The notes under the pieces are model-generated. The model had not been told where the DNA came from. It ran no database searches and was given only the letters and a program-made list of their open reading frames with translations. A stretch of DNA of 5,862 bases. Origin: an uncultured Brevundimonas sp. GTDB taxonomy: Bacteria > Pseudomonadota > Alphaproteobacteria > Caulobacterales > Caulobacteraceae. The stretch spans positions 1 through 5,862 of the forward strand of contig CAMPGL010000135.1 of the NCBI GenBank assembly GCA_946885435.1, in the 5' to 3' direction. Below, piece by piece: positions 1 through 5,494 of this stretch (position 1 is the first letter of the stretch; each line of letters starts with the position of its first letter). The translations under genes were made by a program, and so were the position numbers.

Positions 1-335
<335 letters not shown>

Positions 336-355
336 CCTGCGGTGTGAACCCCTGG

Positions 356-504
356 TCTCCTCCCCATGACGGAGGAATGGGGAGGGGGACCGCGAAGCGG
401 TGGAGGGGCCGGCCGCCGCAAGGCGCCGGTGTGGCGGCTGGATTCCCCTCCGGCTCGCTTTCAGCGAGCCTGCCTCCCCATCGCCTTCGCGATGGGAGAG
501 GAGA
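356..504. repeat. Multi-hairpin intergenic repeat with inverted ends (149 bp)
   Basis: This fills almost all of the serS-surE gap. The outer ends are inverted copies with a one-base indel: TCTCCTCCCCAT at 356-367 and ATGGGAGAGGAGA at 492-504. Inside are back-to-back hairpins. There is a perfect 9-bp stem 359-367/377-385, and ACCGC-GAA-GCGGT at 389-401. A long stem pairs 402-408 with 445-451 and continues as 409-417/433-441 with one G-T wobble. An 8-bp stem runs 452-459/463-470 (loop TTC), and another 477-484/489-496 (loop CTTC). The composition and the GCGAAGCGG-type loop cores resemble the GC-rich intergenic repeats common in Caulobacterales; that family assignment is from memory and only one copy is visible. 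The right end supplies the surE Shine-Dalgarno. It may also act as a weak terminator for serS. There is no open frame of its own. Confidence 0.75.
499..503 (+). promoter_or_regulatory. surE ribosome-binding site (inside repeat end)
   Basis: AGGAG lies 7 nt before the GTG at 511. It fixes the surE start at MRILLTNDDG rather than any upstream in-frame ATG such as 400. The site is part of the right inverted end of the 356-504 repeat and sits just outside the terminal hairpin 477-496. Confidence 0.75.
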
Positions 505-510
505 CAAATA

Positions 511-1308
511 GTGCGCATCCTCCTCACCAACGACGACGGGATAGAGGCCGAGGGCCTGGAGAGCCTGGCGCGGATCGCGGGGGCGCTGTCCGACGATGTC
601 TGGGTCTGCGCGCCGGCGGTGGAGCAGTCGGGCAAAGGGCGGGGGATCACCCTTACCGAACCGCTCCGCGTCATGCAGTTCGGAGAGAAGCGGTTCGCGG
701 TCACCGGCACGCCGACCGACTGCGTGGTGCTGGCGGTCAACGACCTGATGCCGGAGCGGCCGGACCTGGTGCTGTCGGGCGTCAACCGGGGCCACAACAT
801 CGGCGAGGACGTCAGCTATTCCGGGACGGTCGCCGGGGCGCTGCAGGGCATGGCCATGGGCATTCCGTCGATCGCCCTGTCGCAGTCGCTGGAGCGGTTT
901 CATGATGAGGTGGTGGCCCGCTACGAGACCGCCGAGGCCTTCGCGCCGGCGATCATTCAGCGGCTGATCGAGGCCGGCTGGCCGTCCGACGTGGTCATGA
1001 ACCTGAACTTCCCGAACCAGCCGCCGGACCAGGTGACGGAGGTCGAGGTCACCACCCAGGGCTTCCGCGACGTCACCGAGATGCACGCGGTGCGGCGCAC
1101 CGACCTGCGTGGGCGGCACTACTACTGGATGGGGTTCCGGTCGGGCGAACAGTCGCCCAAGGATGGCACCGACCTGCGCGCCATCGCCGAGGGCCGGATC
1201 TCGGTGACGCCCCTGCACATCGACCTGACGCATCTGCCGACCGTGCGCGATCTGCGTGGCGTGCTGGGCGGGCCACCGCCGAAGCTGAAGGAACCGGCGG
1301 GTGTCTGA
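511..1308 (+). CDS. surE: 5'/3'-nucleotidase SurE
   Basis: SurE is a metal-dependent cytoplasmic phosphatase that removes phosphate from nucleoside monophosphates (and short polyphosphate in some species). It is associated with survival under stress and in stationary phase. The product is 265 aa, within the usual 245-270. The N-terminus MRILLTNDDGIEAEG carries the metal-binding Asp8-Asp9. APAVEQSGKGRG (residues 34-45) contains the conserved Ser40. SGVNRGHN (89-96) gives the Asn ligand, followed by YSGTVAGA (103-110). Together these are the full SurE active-site set. GTG at 511 is chosen because it begins exactly at the family N-terminus with AGGAG 7 nt upstream. The open frame extends back to an ATG at 400, but that extension translates the repeat and is not SurE-like. 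The stop overlaps the pcm start by 8 nt, so the two are probably translationally coupled. Confidence 0.96.
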   Translation: MRILLTNDDGIEAEGLESLARIAGALSDDVWVCAPAVEQSGKGRGITLTEPLRVMQFGEKRFAVTGTPTDCVVLAVNDLMPERPDLVLSGVNRGHNIGEDVSYSGTVAGALQGMAMGIPSIALSQSLERFHDEVVARYETAEAFAPAIIQRLIEAGWPSDVVMNLNFPNQPPDQVTEVEVTTQGFRDVTEMHAVRRTDLRGRHYYWMGFRSGEQSPKDGTDLRAIAEGRISVTPLHIDLTHLPTVRDLRGVLGGPPPKLKEPAGV

Positions 1309-1939
1309 CGAACGCGCCGCGCGGCTGATCCTGGGCCTGCGCCGGCAGGGCGTGACGGACCCGCGCGTGCTGCAGGCTATGGAGTCGATCGACCGTTCGG
1401 TCTTCGTCCATCCGCAGTTCCTGGATCAGGCCTGGGAGGATTCCGCCCTGCCGATCGACTGCGCCCAGACGATCAGCCAGCCTTATATCGTCGGCCTGAT
1501 GACCCAGGCGCTGGACGTCCAGCCGCGCCACCGCGTGCTCGAGATCGGGACCGGTTCGGGCTACCAGGCGGCGATCCTCTCGAAGCTGGCCCGCTTCGTC
1601 TATTCCGTGGAGCGCTACAGGGGGCTCATGCTCGAGGCCGAGGCGCGCCTGAAGAAGCTGGGTTGCGACAACGTCTTCATCCGCCACGGCGACGGCTCGA
1701 AGGGCTGGCCGGAGCAGGCGCCGTTCGACCGGATCATGGTCACGGCCGCCGCGCCGCACGAACCGACCGAACTGATCGCCCAGCTGAAGCCGGGCGGGAT
1801 CATGGTCGCGCCGGTCGGCAAGGCCGGCTCGCAGTTCCTGCACCGCTATGTGGCGGAGGAGGGAGGCTCCTTCCGGCGCGAGACCCTCATCGAGGTTCGG
1901 TTCGTGCCGCTGGTCGAAGGCGTGGCACGGGAGGGGTGA
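1301..1939 (+). CDS. pcm: Protein-L-isoaspartate O-methyltransferase
   Basis: Pcm uses S-adenosylmethionine to methylate abnormal L-isoaspartyl residues that form as proteins age, which starts their conversion back to aspartate. It is a cytoplasmic repair enzyme. The product is 212 aa, the usual bacterial length. Visible motifs are DCAQTISQPYIVGLMT (residues 53-68), typical of the family substrate region; the SAM-binding motif I VLEIGTGSGYQAA (79-91); DRIMVTAA (143-150), the post-motif II strand; LKPGGIMVAPVG (162-173), motif III; and VRFVPL near the C-terminus. The GTG start at 1301 sits inside the last codons of surE (8-nt overlap) with a GAAGGA-type ribosome site at 1287-1292. The neighbouring surE gives the classic repair/survival pair. 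Downstream there is no nlpD or rpoS; instead the next gene faces it on the other strand across a hairpin repeat. Confidence 0.96.
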   Translation: MSDERAARLILGLRRQGVTDPRVLQAMESIDRSVFVHPQFLDQAWEDSALPIDCAQTISQPYIVGLMTQALDVQPRHRVLEIGTGSGYQAAILSKLARFVYSVERYRGLMLEAEARLKKLGCDNVFIRHGDGSKGWPEQAPFDRIMVTAAAPHEPTELIAQLKPGGIMVAPVGKAGSQFLHRYVAEEGGSFRRETLIEVRFVPLVEGVAREG

Positions 1940-2056
1940 TCATCGTCTTCCTCGGCCTTGAGCCGAGGATCGGACGCCGAGCGCCCGATCTCTCTGCAGG
2001 AGAGGACTGGACGACGGAACGTCTGGCCCTCGGGGCAAGCCCGAGGGTGACGACAC
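1940..2056. repeat. Intergenic repeat with hairpin-bearing inverted ends; likely bidirectional terminator
   Basis: This fills the convergent gap between pcm and the 87-aa gene. The left end (1942-1971) and the reverse complement of the right end match at 22 of 30 positions, sharing TCGTC, CCTCGG, CTTG and CCGAGG blocks. Each end folds on itself: TCCTCGGC/GCCGAGGA with loop CTTGA at 1949-1969, and CCCTCGGG/CCCGAGGG with loop GCAAG at 2027-2047. Two of the differences between the ends are compensatory (a C-G pair swapped to G-C, and T-A to C-G), so pairing is preserved. Smaller stems lie between: GATCGG/CCGATC (1968-1973/1985-1990) and CTCTC/GAGAG (1990-1994/2000-2004). CTCGGGCTTG-type hairpins are widespread in alphaproteobacterial intergenic DNA (from memory). 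There is no T-run, so any terminator role rests on the stems alone. Confidence 0.7.
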
Positions 2057-2059
2057 AGG

Positions 2060-2323
2060 TCAGGTGATCTTCTTGGCGGTGGCGGGGTCAGAAGCCGGGA
2101 AGGACTCCTCGACGGCCTCGTCGATCAGGGCTTCCTGACGGTCCTCGGCTTCCTGCCCCTTCAGCTGATCGGGCTTCTGTCCCTTTTCCAGCTCCTCGAC
2201 CCGGCGGGCGTGCGGACCGTCGACGGACTTGTCTTCCTCGCGCAGCTTGCCCGGCGCTGCGTCCGCGGCGGCGGGACCGCCGCGTTCCAGAAAGCCCTTC
2301 TTGTCGGATTCGTGCTTGCTCAT
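2060..2323 (-). CDS. Small charged protein with ESFPASDP motif, unknown function
   Basis: This is an 87-aa, highly charged, soluble protein with no signal peptide, membrane segment or cysteine. It begins MSKHESDKKGFLERGG, has a middle rich in Lys/Glu/Gln that is probably helical or disordered (residues 28-66), and ends with EALIDEAVEESFPASDPAT then a Lys-Lys tail. The segment DEAVEESFPASDP is a motif I recognise from many short alphaproteobacterial proteins of unknown function; I cannot attach a role to it. The ATG at 2323 begins 1 nt after the stop of the acidic gene (TGACATG). A GAGGA lies about 10 nt upstream inside that gene, so translational coupling is likely. The frame stays open far upstream of this ATG, but that extension only shadows the acidic gene in another frame and was not used. 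It is last in the leftward group and ends next to the hairpin repeat. Confidence 0.75.
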   Translation of the reverse strand: MSKHESDKKGFLERGGPAAADAAPGKLREEDKSVDGPHARRVEELEKGQKPDQLKGQEAEDRQEALIDEAVEESFPASDPATAKKIT

Positions 2324-2324
2324 G

Positions 2325-2771
2325 TCAGGCCTGTTCCTCGTCGCCATAGCCGAGCGCCTCGACATCGTCGTCGGACAGCTCACGGCGGGGCTCGAAATGG
2401 GCGGCGCTGCCTTGAGGGCCCTTAAGGTTCTCGACGTCGCCGACATAGACCAGGGTGGCCTCGTCTCCCGCCTGGTCGTCCACGCCTTGCAGGTCGTCGA
2501 GGTCGGTCGGCTCGTCGAGGTCATTGTCGTCATAACCGTCGGTGCGGACGACCTCGTCCTCCTCCTCGGAGAACTCGTCGGCGTCGGCGGCCAGGTCGAG
2601 GTCGTCGTCCTCGTCGCCGTCGGCGTGGGTGACGTCGAGGACATCCGGTATCTCCTCGAAGGTCCGGAACTCGTTGGTCGGGGCCCCGGCGTCGGCGGGG
2701 TCGAGGTTGTCCTCGTCAAAGACCTCGGACTGGTCCTGTTCGTCGTAGCCGTCGATGTCGACCTCGGGCAT
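2325..2771 (-). CDS. Extremely acidic 148-aa protein, unknown function
   Basis: I do not recognise a named family. Of 148 residues I count 56 Asp or Glu and 5 Lys or Arg, giving a net charge near -50. The acidity is densest at residues 51-100 (for example DGDEDDDLDLAADADEF, EEEDE, and the paired DLDEPT/DLDDLQ, where the DNA also repeats TCGTCGAGGTC at 2494 and 2512). The N-terminal MPEVDIDGYDEQDQSEVFDE and the middle look disordered. The more ordered C-terminal part contains TLVYVGDVENLKGPQGSAAHFE (about 106-127) and ELSDDDVEALGY (131-142), which may be the conserved piece. There is no signal peptide or membrane segment. The start is strongly supported by AAGGAGG at 2778-2784, 6 nt from ATG. 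This strand is preferred over the Val/Leu-rich opposite frame because of that ribosome site, tight linkage to the next gene, and G/C-rich third positions. Possible roles (nucleic-acid mimic, RNA polymerase-delta-like factor, cation buffer) are guesses. Confidence 0.8.
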   Translation of the reverse strand: MPEVDIDGYDEQDQSEVFDEDNLDPADAGAPTNEFRTFEEIPDVLDVTHADGDEDDDLDLAADADEFSEEEDEVVRTDGYDDNDLDEPTDLDDLQGVDDQAGDEATLVYVGDVENLKGPQGSAAHFEPRRELSDDDVEALGYGDEEQA

Positions 2772-2777
2772 GTCGCG

Positions 2778-2784
2778 CCTCCTT
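2778..2784 (-). promoter_or_regulatory. Strong Shine-Dalgarno of the acidic gene
   Basis: On the minus strand AAGGAGG is followed by CGCGAC and then ATG. It is a near-perfect anti-SD match with 6-nt spacing, the best ribosome site in the window. It supports both the strand and the start of the acidic protein. Confidence 0.75.
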
Positions 2785-2829
2785 CTGTCGAAGGCGAAAC
2801 GCTCCGCGCTTGGCCGCCGTTCCCGGCGG
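2785..2829 (-). terminator. GC-rich hairpins between flmG and the acidic gene (weak terminator candidate)
   Basis: Past the flmG stop (2841-2843), the minus strand carries CCGCCG-GGAA-CGGCGG at 2814-2829. This is followed by a second stem AAGCGC-GGA-GCGTTT (one G-T wobble) at about 2796-2810. The TTT is short and no proper U-run follows, so intrinsic termination would be weak. It may instead attenuate or stabilise a transcript running from flmG into the two small genes. The 69-nt gap could also hold a promoter for the acidic gene; I see no convincing -35/-10 pair. Confidence 0.3.
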
Positions 2830-2840
2830 ATCGCGGGTCG

Positions 2841-4595
2841 CTAGAGGGGCCGGGCCATGGCCTCGGCCATGCGGCCCATGACATCCTCCCAGCCGTTGAA
2901 CCGGCCGGTGTGGAAGCACTGCGCCTGCGGGTAGCAGGGATAGCCGTCGGTCCCGAAGCGGGGCCAGGCGTCCGGCGTGGTGATCAGCCACAGGGGCGCG
3001 CCGACGGCGGCGGCGATGTTGGTCGTCGCATTGGCCGGGCCGGCGACGAGGTCCAGCGCGGCCGACAGGGCGGCGACCTCGTCGAGATCCTGCTTCAGGT
3101 CGATCCCGTCCGGATTCCAGACCTCGATGCCGGCGGCTTCGGCTTCAGCCAGTTCTCGGCTGACATCACCGTACTGCAGATTCACGAAGCGTCGGCCGGG
3201 CGTCGCCAGCACCGGCTTCCACAGCTCGAACGGTGAGAAGTAGCGGCCGCGGGTGCCGTCCAGGTTCAGGCTCTTCCACAGGACCCCGACCTTGGGCTCG
3301 GGCCCCAGCTCGGCCAGACGGGCCTTCCAGTAGGCGACGCGCTGAGGATCCGGCGTCAGAAAGCGCTCCCGGGCCGGGAAGCTGGCGACGTCCGGCCGGA
3401 AGCGCTTGAACAGCGAAGCGATGGGCGCCCAGTACTCGACCGGCGTGTCGTCCATGAACGGCGTGGTCCGCATCTGATGGCCGTTCAGCTTGAAGGTCCG
3501 ATGCGCCCCCACGACGGCCGTGGGGAAGCTGCGCTGGAACAGCGGGACCAGCCGCCGCTCGACCGCGATGTAGAGCTTGCCGCCCGGCCCCATGGCCTCG
3601 GCCACGTCGGGCAGGACGTTGGCGAACAGGACCTCATCGCCGAGGCCCTGTTCGGCGATGACCAGCAGGCTGCGCCCCTCGATCGGCGTGTCGGCGTGCC
3701 AGCGCTCGGCGTCGGTGACGAATCGAACCGCGTCGGCGGAGTGGGGCGAGAAGCGTTCCTCGTAGTCCTCGAAACCGCCGGCCAGGTCGCCCAGCGCCAT
3801 GCGGACCGTCGCGCGGGAGATGGTCATCATGGCGCGCTCGAAGGCGCTCGTCGTGCCGTCCAGCGCCTCGTTGATGTCCTTCAGGGCGCCTTGCGGGTCA
3901 CCGAGCGACATGCGGGCGTTGCCGCGATTGTAGCGCGCCTTCGCGAAGGTCGGGTCGAGGCGCAGGGCCTCCTCGAAGAAGACGAAGGACTGATCGACGT
4001 CGGACTGCTCGGACAGGACCGTGCCGAGCGTGTTCCAGAGCAGTATCTCCTCCGGATGCGCCAGCAGCACGGGCTGGAGCAGGGCGACGGCCTCTTCGTA
4101 ACGGCCGACGTCGCGCAGGATGCACGACAGGTTGTTGACCGCCTCGATGTTCCCCGGGTTCCGGACCAGGAAGGCGTGGTAGAACTTCTCGGCGATGTCG
4201 AGGTGGCCCAGCCGCTGGGCGAGGCGGCCAAGGTCGTTGGCCAGCTCGGCCTGGTCGGGGGAGAGGCGCAGGGCGGTCTCATAGGCTTCGAAGGCGGTCG
4301 GGAAGTGCTCGAGCTTCTCGCGGCAGATGGCCAGCAGCCGCCAGCCAAGCGCATTCCTCTCGTCGAGCTCGAGCGCCTTGAGCAGGTGCTTGCCCCCGGC
4401 AGACCAGTCCTGCTCCATCATGGCCGCGACCCCGGCCTGCAACCACGGAACGGCGGCGGACTGCTTCAGCTCGGCCATCGCCTGGGCCAGCCGCTGGACA
4501 CCCGAGGCCGCATCCCCGGCCAGCTGGTCGGCGGGCCGGACCTGGAGCGGAGCGGCGCCGGCCTGGGCGGCGCTCGAGGCTTGGCGAGCGGTCAT
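2841..4595 (-). CDS. flmG: TPR-containing flagellin glycosyltransferase, FlmG-like
   Basis: This 584-aa soluble protein has two modules. Residues about 51-280 form tandem TPR-type helical pairs (for example ALELDERNALGWRLLAICRE, ALRLSPDQAELANDLGRLAQ and ALRLDPTFAKARYNRGNAR). Residues about 300-584 form a GT-B-like glycosyltransferase half, with the family signature AEQGLGDEVLFANVLP (314-329) and a C-terminal DLVAGPANATTNIAAAVGAP (515-534), the usual sugar-nucleotide-side motif. The first 45 residues are Ala/Gln-rich and probably flexible. In Caulobacter, FlmG (formerly FlbA) binds flagellins through its TPRs and transfers a pseudaminic-acid-type sugar before secretion. The assignment rests on this architecture plus the divergent flbT-flaF neighbours. 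The start ATG at 4595 has AGGGA at 4601-4605, 5 nt upstream. A CtrA/SciP-like palindrome lies 45-67 nt upstream. The sugar donor cannot be read from the sequence, and no sugar-biosynthesis genes are in the window. The alternative is a generic TPR-GT of other specificity. Confidence 0.85.
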   Translation of the reverse strand: MTARQASSAAQAGAAPLQVRPADQLAGDAASGVQRLAQAMAELKQSAAVPWLQAGVAAMMEQDWSAGGKHLLKALELDERNALGWRLLAICREKLEHFPTAFEAYETALRLSPDQAELANDLGRLAQRLGHLDIAEKFYHAFLVRNPGNIEAVNNLSCILRDVGRYEEAVALLQPVLLAHPEEILLWNTLGTVLSEQSDVDQSFVFFEEALRLDPTFAKARYNRGNARMSLGDPQGALKDINEALDGTTSAFERAMMTISRATVRMALGDLAGGFEDYEERFSPHSADAVRFVTDAERWHADTPIEGRSLLVIAEQGLGDEVLFANVLPDVAEAMGPGGKLYIAVERRLVPLFQRSFPTAVVGAHRTFKLNGHQMRTTPFMDDTPVEYWAPIASLFKRFRPDVASFPARERFLTPDPQRVAYWKARLAELGPEPKVGVLWKSLNLDGTRGRYFSPFELWKPVLATPGRRFVNLQYGDVSRELAEAEAAGIEVWNPDGIDLKQDLDEVAALSAALDLVAGPANATTNIAAAVGAPLWLITTPDAWPRFGTDGYPCYPQAQCFHTGRFNGWEDVMGRMAEAMARPL

Positions 4596-4639
4596 GTGAT
4601 TCCCTGTCCCCGAGGATAGGCAAGCACGCTCGCGCGCGC

Positions 4640-4662
4640 ATGGTTAAGGCCCCGCTAACCAT
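4640..4662. promoter_or_regulatory. CtrA/SciP-like palindrome in the flmG-flbT divergent region
   Basis: This is a perfect inverted repeat: ATGGTTA (4640-4646), 9-nt spacer, TAACCAT (4656-4662). Read as a CtrA box it is TTAA-N7-CTAA (4644-4658), one mismatch from TTAA-N7-TTAA. On the minus strand it contains TTAACCAT, the half-site known for the Caulobacter cell-cycle regulator SciP. It lies 45 nt before the flmG start and 71 nt before flbT, so it could control both genes. No good sigma-54 (GG-N10-GC) or housekeeping promoter was found beside it. The factor assignment is inference from the motif and gene context. Confidence 0.55.
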
Positions 4663-4699
4663 GATCGCGGCATGCCTGCTCACAGTGGATTAACTGTCG

Positions 4700-4718
4700 G
4701 GCGGCCAGTCTGGCCGCC
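4700..4718 (+). promoter_or_regulatory. Leader hairpin immediately before the flbT Shine-Dalgarno
   Basis: GGCGGCCA-GTC-TGGCCGCC is a perfect 8-bp stem with a 3-nt loop, ending 2 nt before the ribosome site GGGGAGGG (4721-4728) and 14 nt before the flbT ATG. It is too near the start codon to be a terminator of anything useful. It could change ribosome access or mRNA stability. In Caulobacter FlbT acts on a structured flagellin mRNA leader, so self-control is conceivable but unsupported by anything else here. Confidence 0.5.
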
Positions 4719-4732
4719 AAGGGGAGGGCTGA

Positions 4733-5149
4733 ATGCCGCTCAAGCTGTCGCTGAAGCCAGGGGAACGGTTCGTGCTGAACGGCGCGGTCGTCCAGAACGG
4801 CGACCGGCGCGGATCGCTCATCCTGCAGAACAAGGCCTCGGTGCTCCGCGAGAAGGACATCATGCAGGCCGAGGACGCGAACACCCCGGCCAAGCGCATC
4901 TATTTCCCGGTCATGATGATGTACCTGGACGAGGGCTCGGCCGACAAATTCTACGACGAATTCGTACGGCGCGTGACGGAGTTCATGAGCGTCGTGAAGA
5001 ACCCGGACGCGCTGGCCGACTGTGTGGCCGCGTCCAAGCATGTGATGGCGCGCGAGTACTACAAGGCGCTGCTCGCGGCCCGGAAGATCATCGACTACGA
5101 AGAGCAGAGGCTGGGCAATGGGCTTTCAGGCGTACAGACAGGCGGCTGA
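4733..5149 (+). CDS. flbT: Flagellin post-transcriptional regulator FlbT
   Basis: This 138-aa protein matches the FlbT family in length and in its main blocks: [20 protein letters not shown] at the N-terminus, [16 protein letters not shown] (29-44), [16 protein letters not shown] (51-66) and a helical C-terminal half ending [19 protein letters not shown]. In Caulobacter FlbT binds the 5' leader of flagellin mRNA and lowers its stability and translation until the hook is complete. In other alphaproteobacteria it can activate flagellin synthesis instead. The protein is cytoplasmic, with no membrane segment. The start ATG is set by GGGGAGGG at 4721-4728. It is the first gene of a two-gene unit: flaF begins 32 nt before its stop. 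It is transcribed divergently from flmG across a 137-bp region holding the TTAACCAT palindrome. The flagellin gene it would regulate is not in the window. Confidence 0.95.
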   Translation: MPLKLSLKPGERFVLNGAVVQNGDRRGSLILQNKASVLREKDIMQAEDANTPAKRIYFPVMMMYLDEGSADKFYDEFVRRVTEFMSVVKNPDALADCVAASKHVMAREYYKALLAARKIIDYEEQRLGNGLSGVQTGG

Positions 5150-5489
5150 GCGGACCGAAGAGCCGCGCTCGGCCGAGTACCGCCTGTTCGGTCAGGTCAC
5201 GCGCGCCCTGATGGCGGCCGCCGAGGCCGACCCGACCGATATCGCCACGCGTATCGACGCGCTCGACTGGAATCGCCGGGTCTGGTCGGCGCTGGCCACC
5301 AGCTGCTCGGATCCCGACAACGCCCTGCCTCAGCCGGTCCGAGCGCAGATCATCTCGCTCAGCCTCTGGGTGTCGCGTCACACCTCCGCGGTCATGCGCC
5401 GCGAGGAGGAGATCGAGCCGCTCGTCGAGATCAACCGCATCCTGATGCAGGGCCTCGCCGGCCCCGGTGGCGAAGCCCAGGCGGCCTAG
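5118..5489 (+). CDS. flaF: Flagellin assembly/secretion factor FlaF
   Basis: This 123-aa protein belongs to the FlaF family. The N-terminal [20 protein letters not shown] followed by [11 protein letters not shown] is the family hallmark, and the middle contains [17 protein letters not shown] and [15 protein letters not shown]. In Caulobacter FlaF is needed for flagellin synthesis and export, binds flagellin, and works opposite or together with FlbT. The ATG at 5118 lies inside flbT, so the genes overlap by 32 nt. It is retained because the protein N-terminus is conserved exactly from there and AGAGG (5106-5110) stands 7 nt upstream. Translational coupling with flbT is likely. The protein ends Ala-Ala, and its TAG overlaps the rnhB stop in a 14-bp palindrome. 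No terminator hairpin with a loop is seen after it. Confidence 0.95.
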   Translation: MGFQAYRQAAERTEEPRSAEYRLFGQVTRALMAAAEADPTDIATRIDALDWNRRVWSALATSCSDPDNALPQPVRAQIISLSLWVSRHTSAVMRREEEIEPLVEINRILMQGLAGPGGEAQAA

Positions 5490-5494
5490 GCCGC
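5481..5494. other. Shared stop-codon palindrome of flaF and rnhB
   Basis: GCGGCCTAGGCCGC is a perfect 14-bp palindrome. Read rightward it is the Ala-Ala-TAG end of flaF; read leftward it is the Ala-Ala-TAG end of rnhB. With no loop it is unlikely to be an efficient terminator. Confidence 0.7.

Noticed and set aside
400..510. Upstream extension of surE to an ATG at 400
   Set aside because: It would translate the intergenic repeat. The family N-terminus begins exactly at GTG 511 with a good ribosome site.
2324..2884. Extension of the 87-aa frame to a 274-aa protein
   Set aside because: The added part is Thr/Ser/Pro/Arg-rich out-of-frame reading of the acidic gene, and the ATG at 2323 fits a coupled start.
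2229..3236. Long plus-strand open frame (335 codons) opposite the acidic gene and the flmG end
   Set aside because: Its Val/Leu-rich composition is what GAC/GAG codons give when read from the other strand. It spans two minus-strand genes and has no recognisable domain.
3477..4619. Plus-strand open frame of 380 codons opposite flmG
   Set aside because: It is a mirror of a clearly recognisable TPR-glycosyltransferase in high-GC DNA, with no family match of its own.
4631..4642. Alternating CG tract (possible Z-DNA) beside the palindrome
   Set aside because: 12 nt of alternating purine-pyrimidine is expected by chance in DNA this GC-rich.
4682..4697. ACAGT-N6-ACTGT inverted repeat with an internal TTAA
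   Set aside because: The arms are only 5 bp and no known operator matches; may be chance, though it lies in the control region.
4596..4732. Sigma-54 promoter for flbT or flmG
   Set aside because: No GG-N10-GC core with TGGC/TTGC-like flanks was found on either strand.
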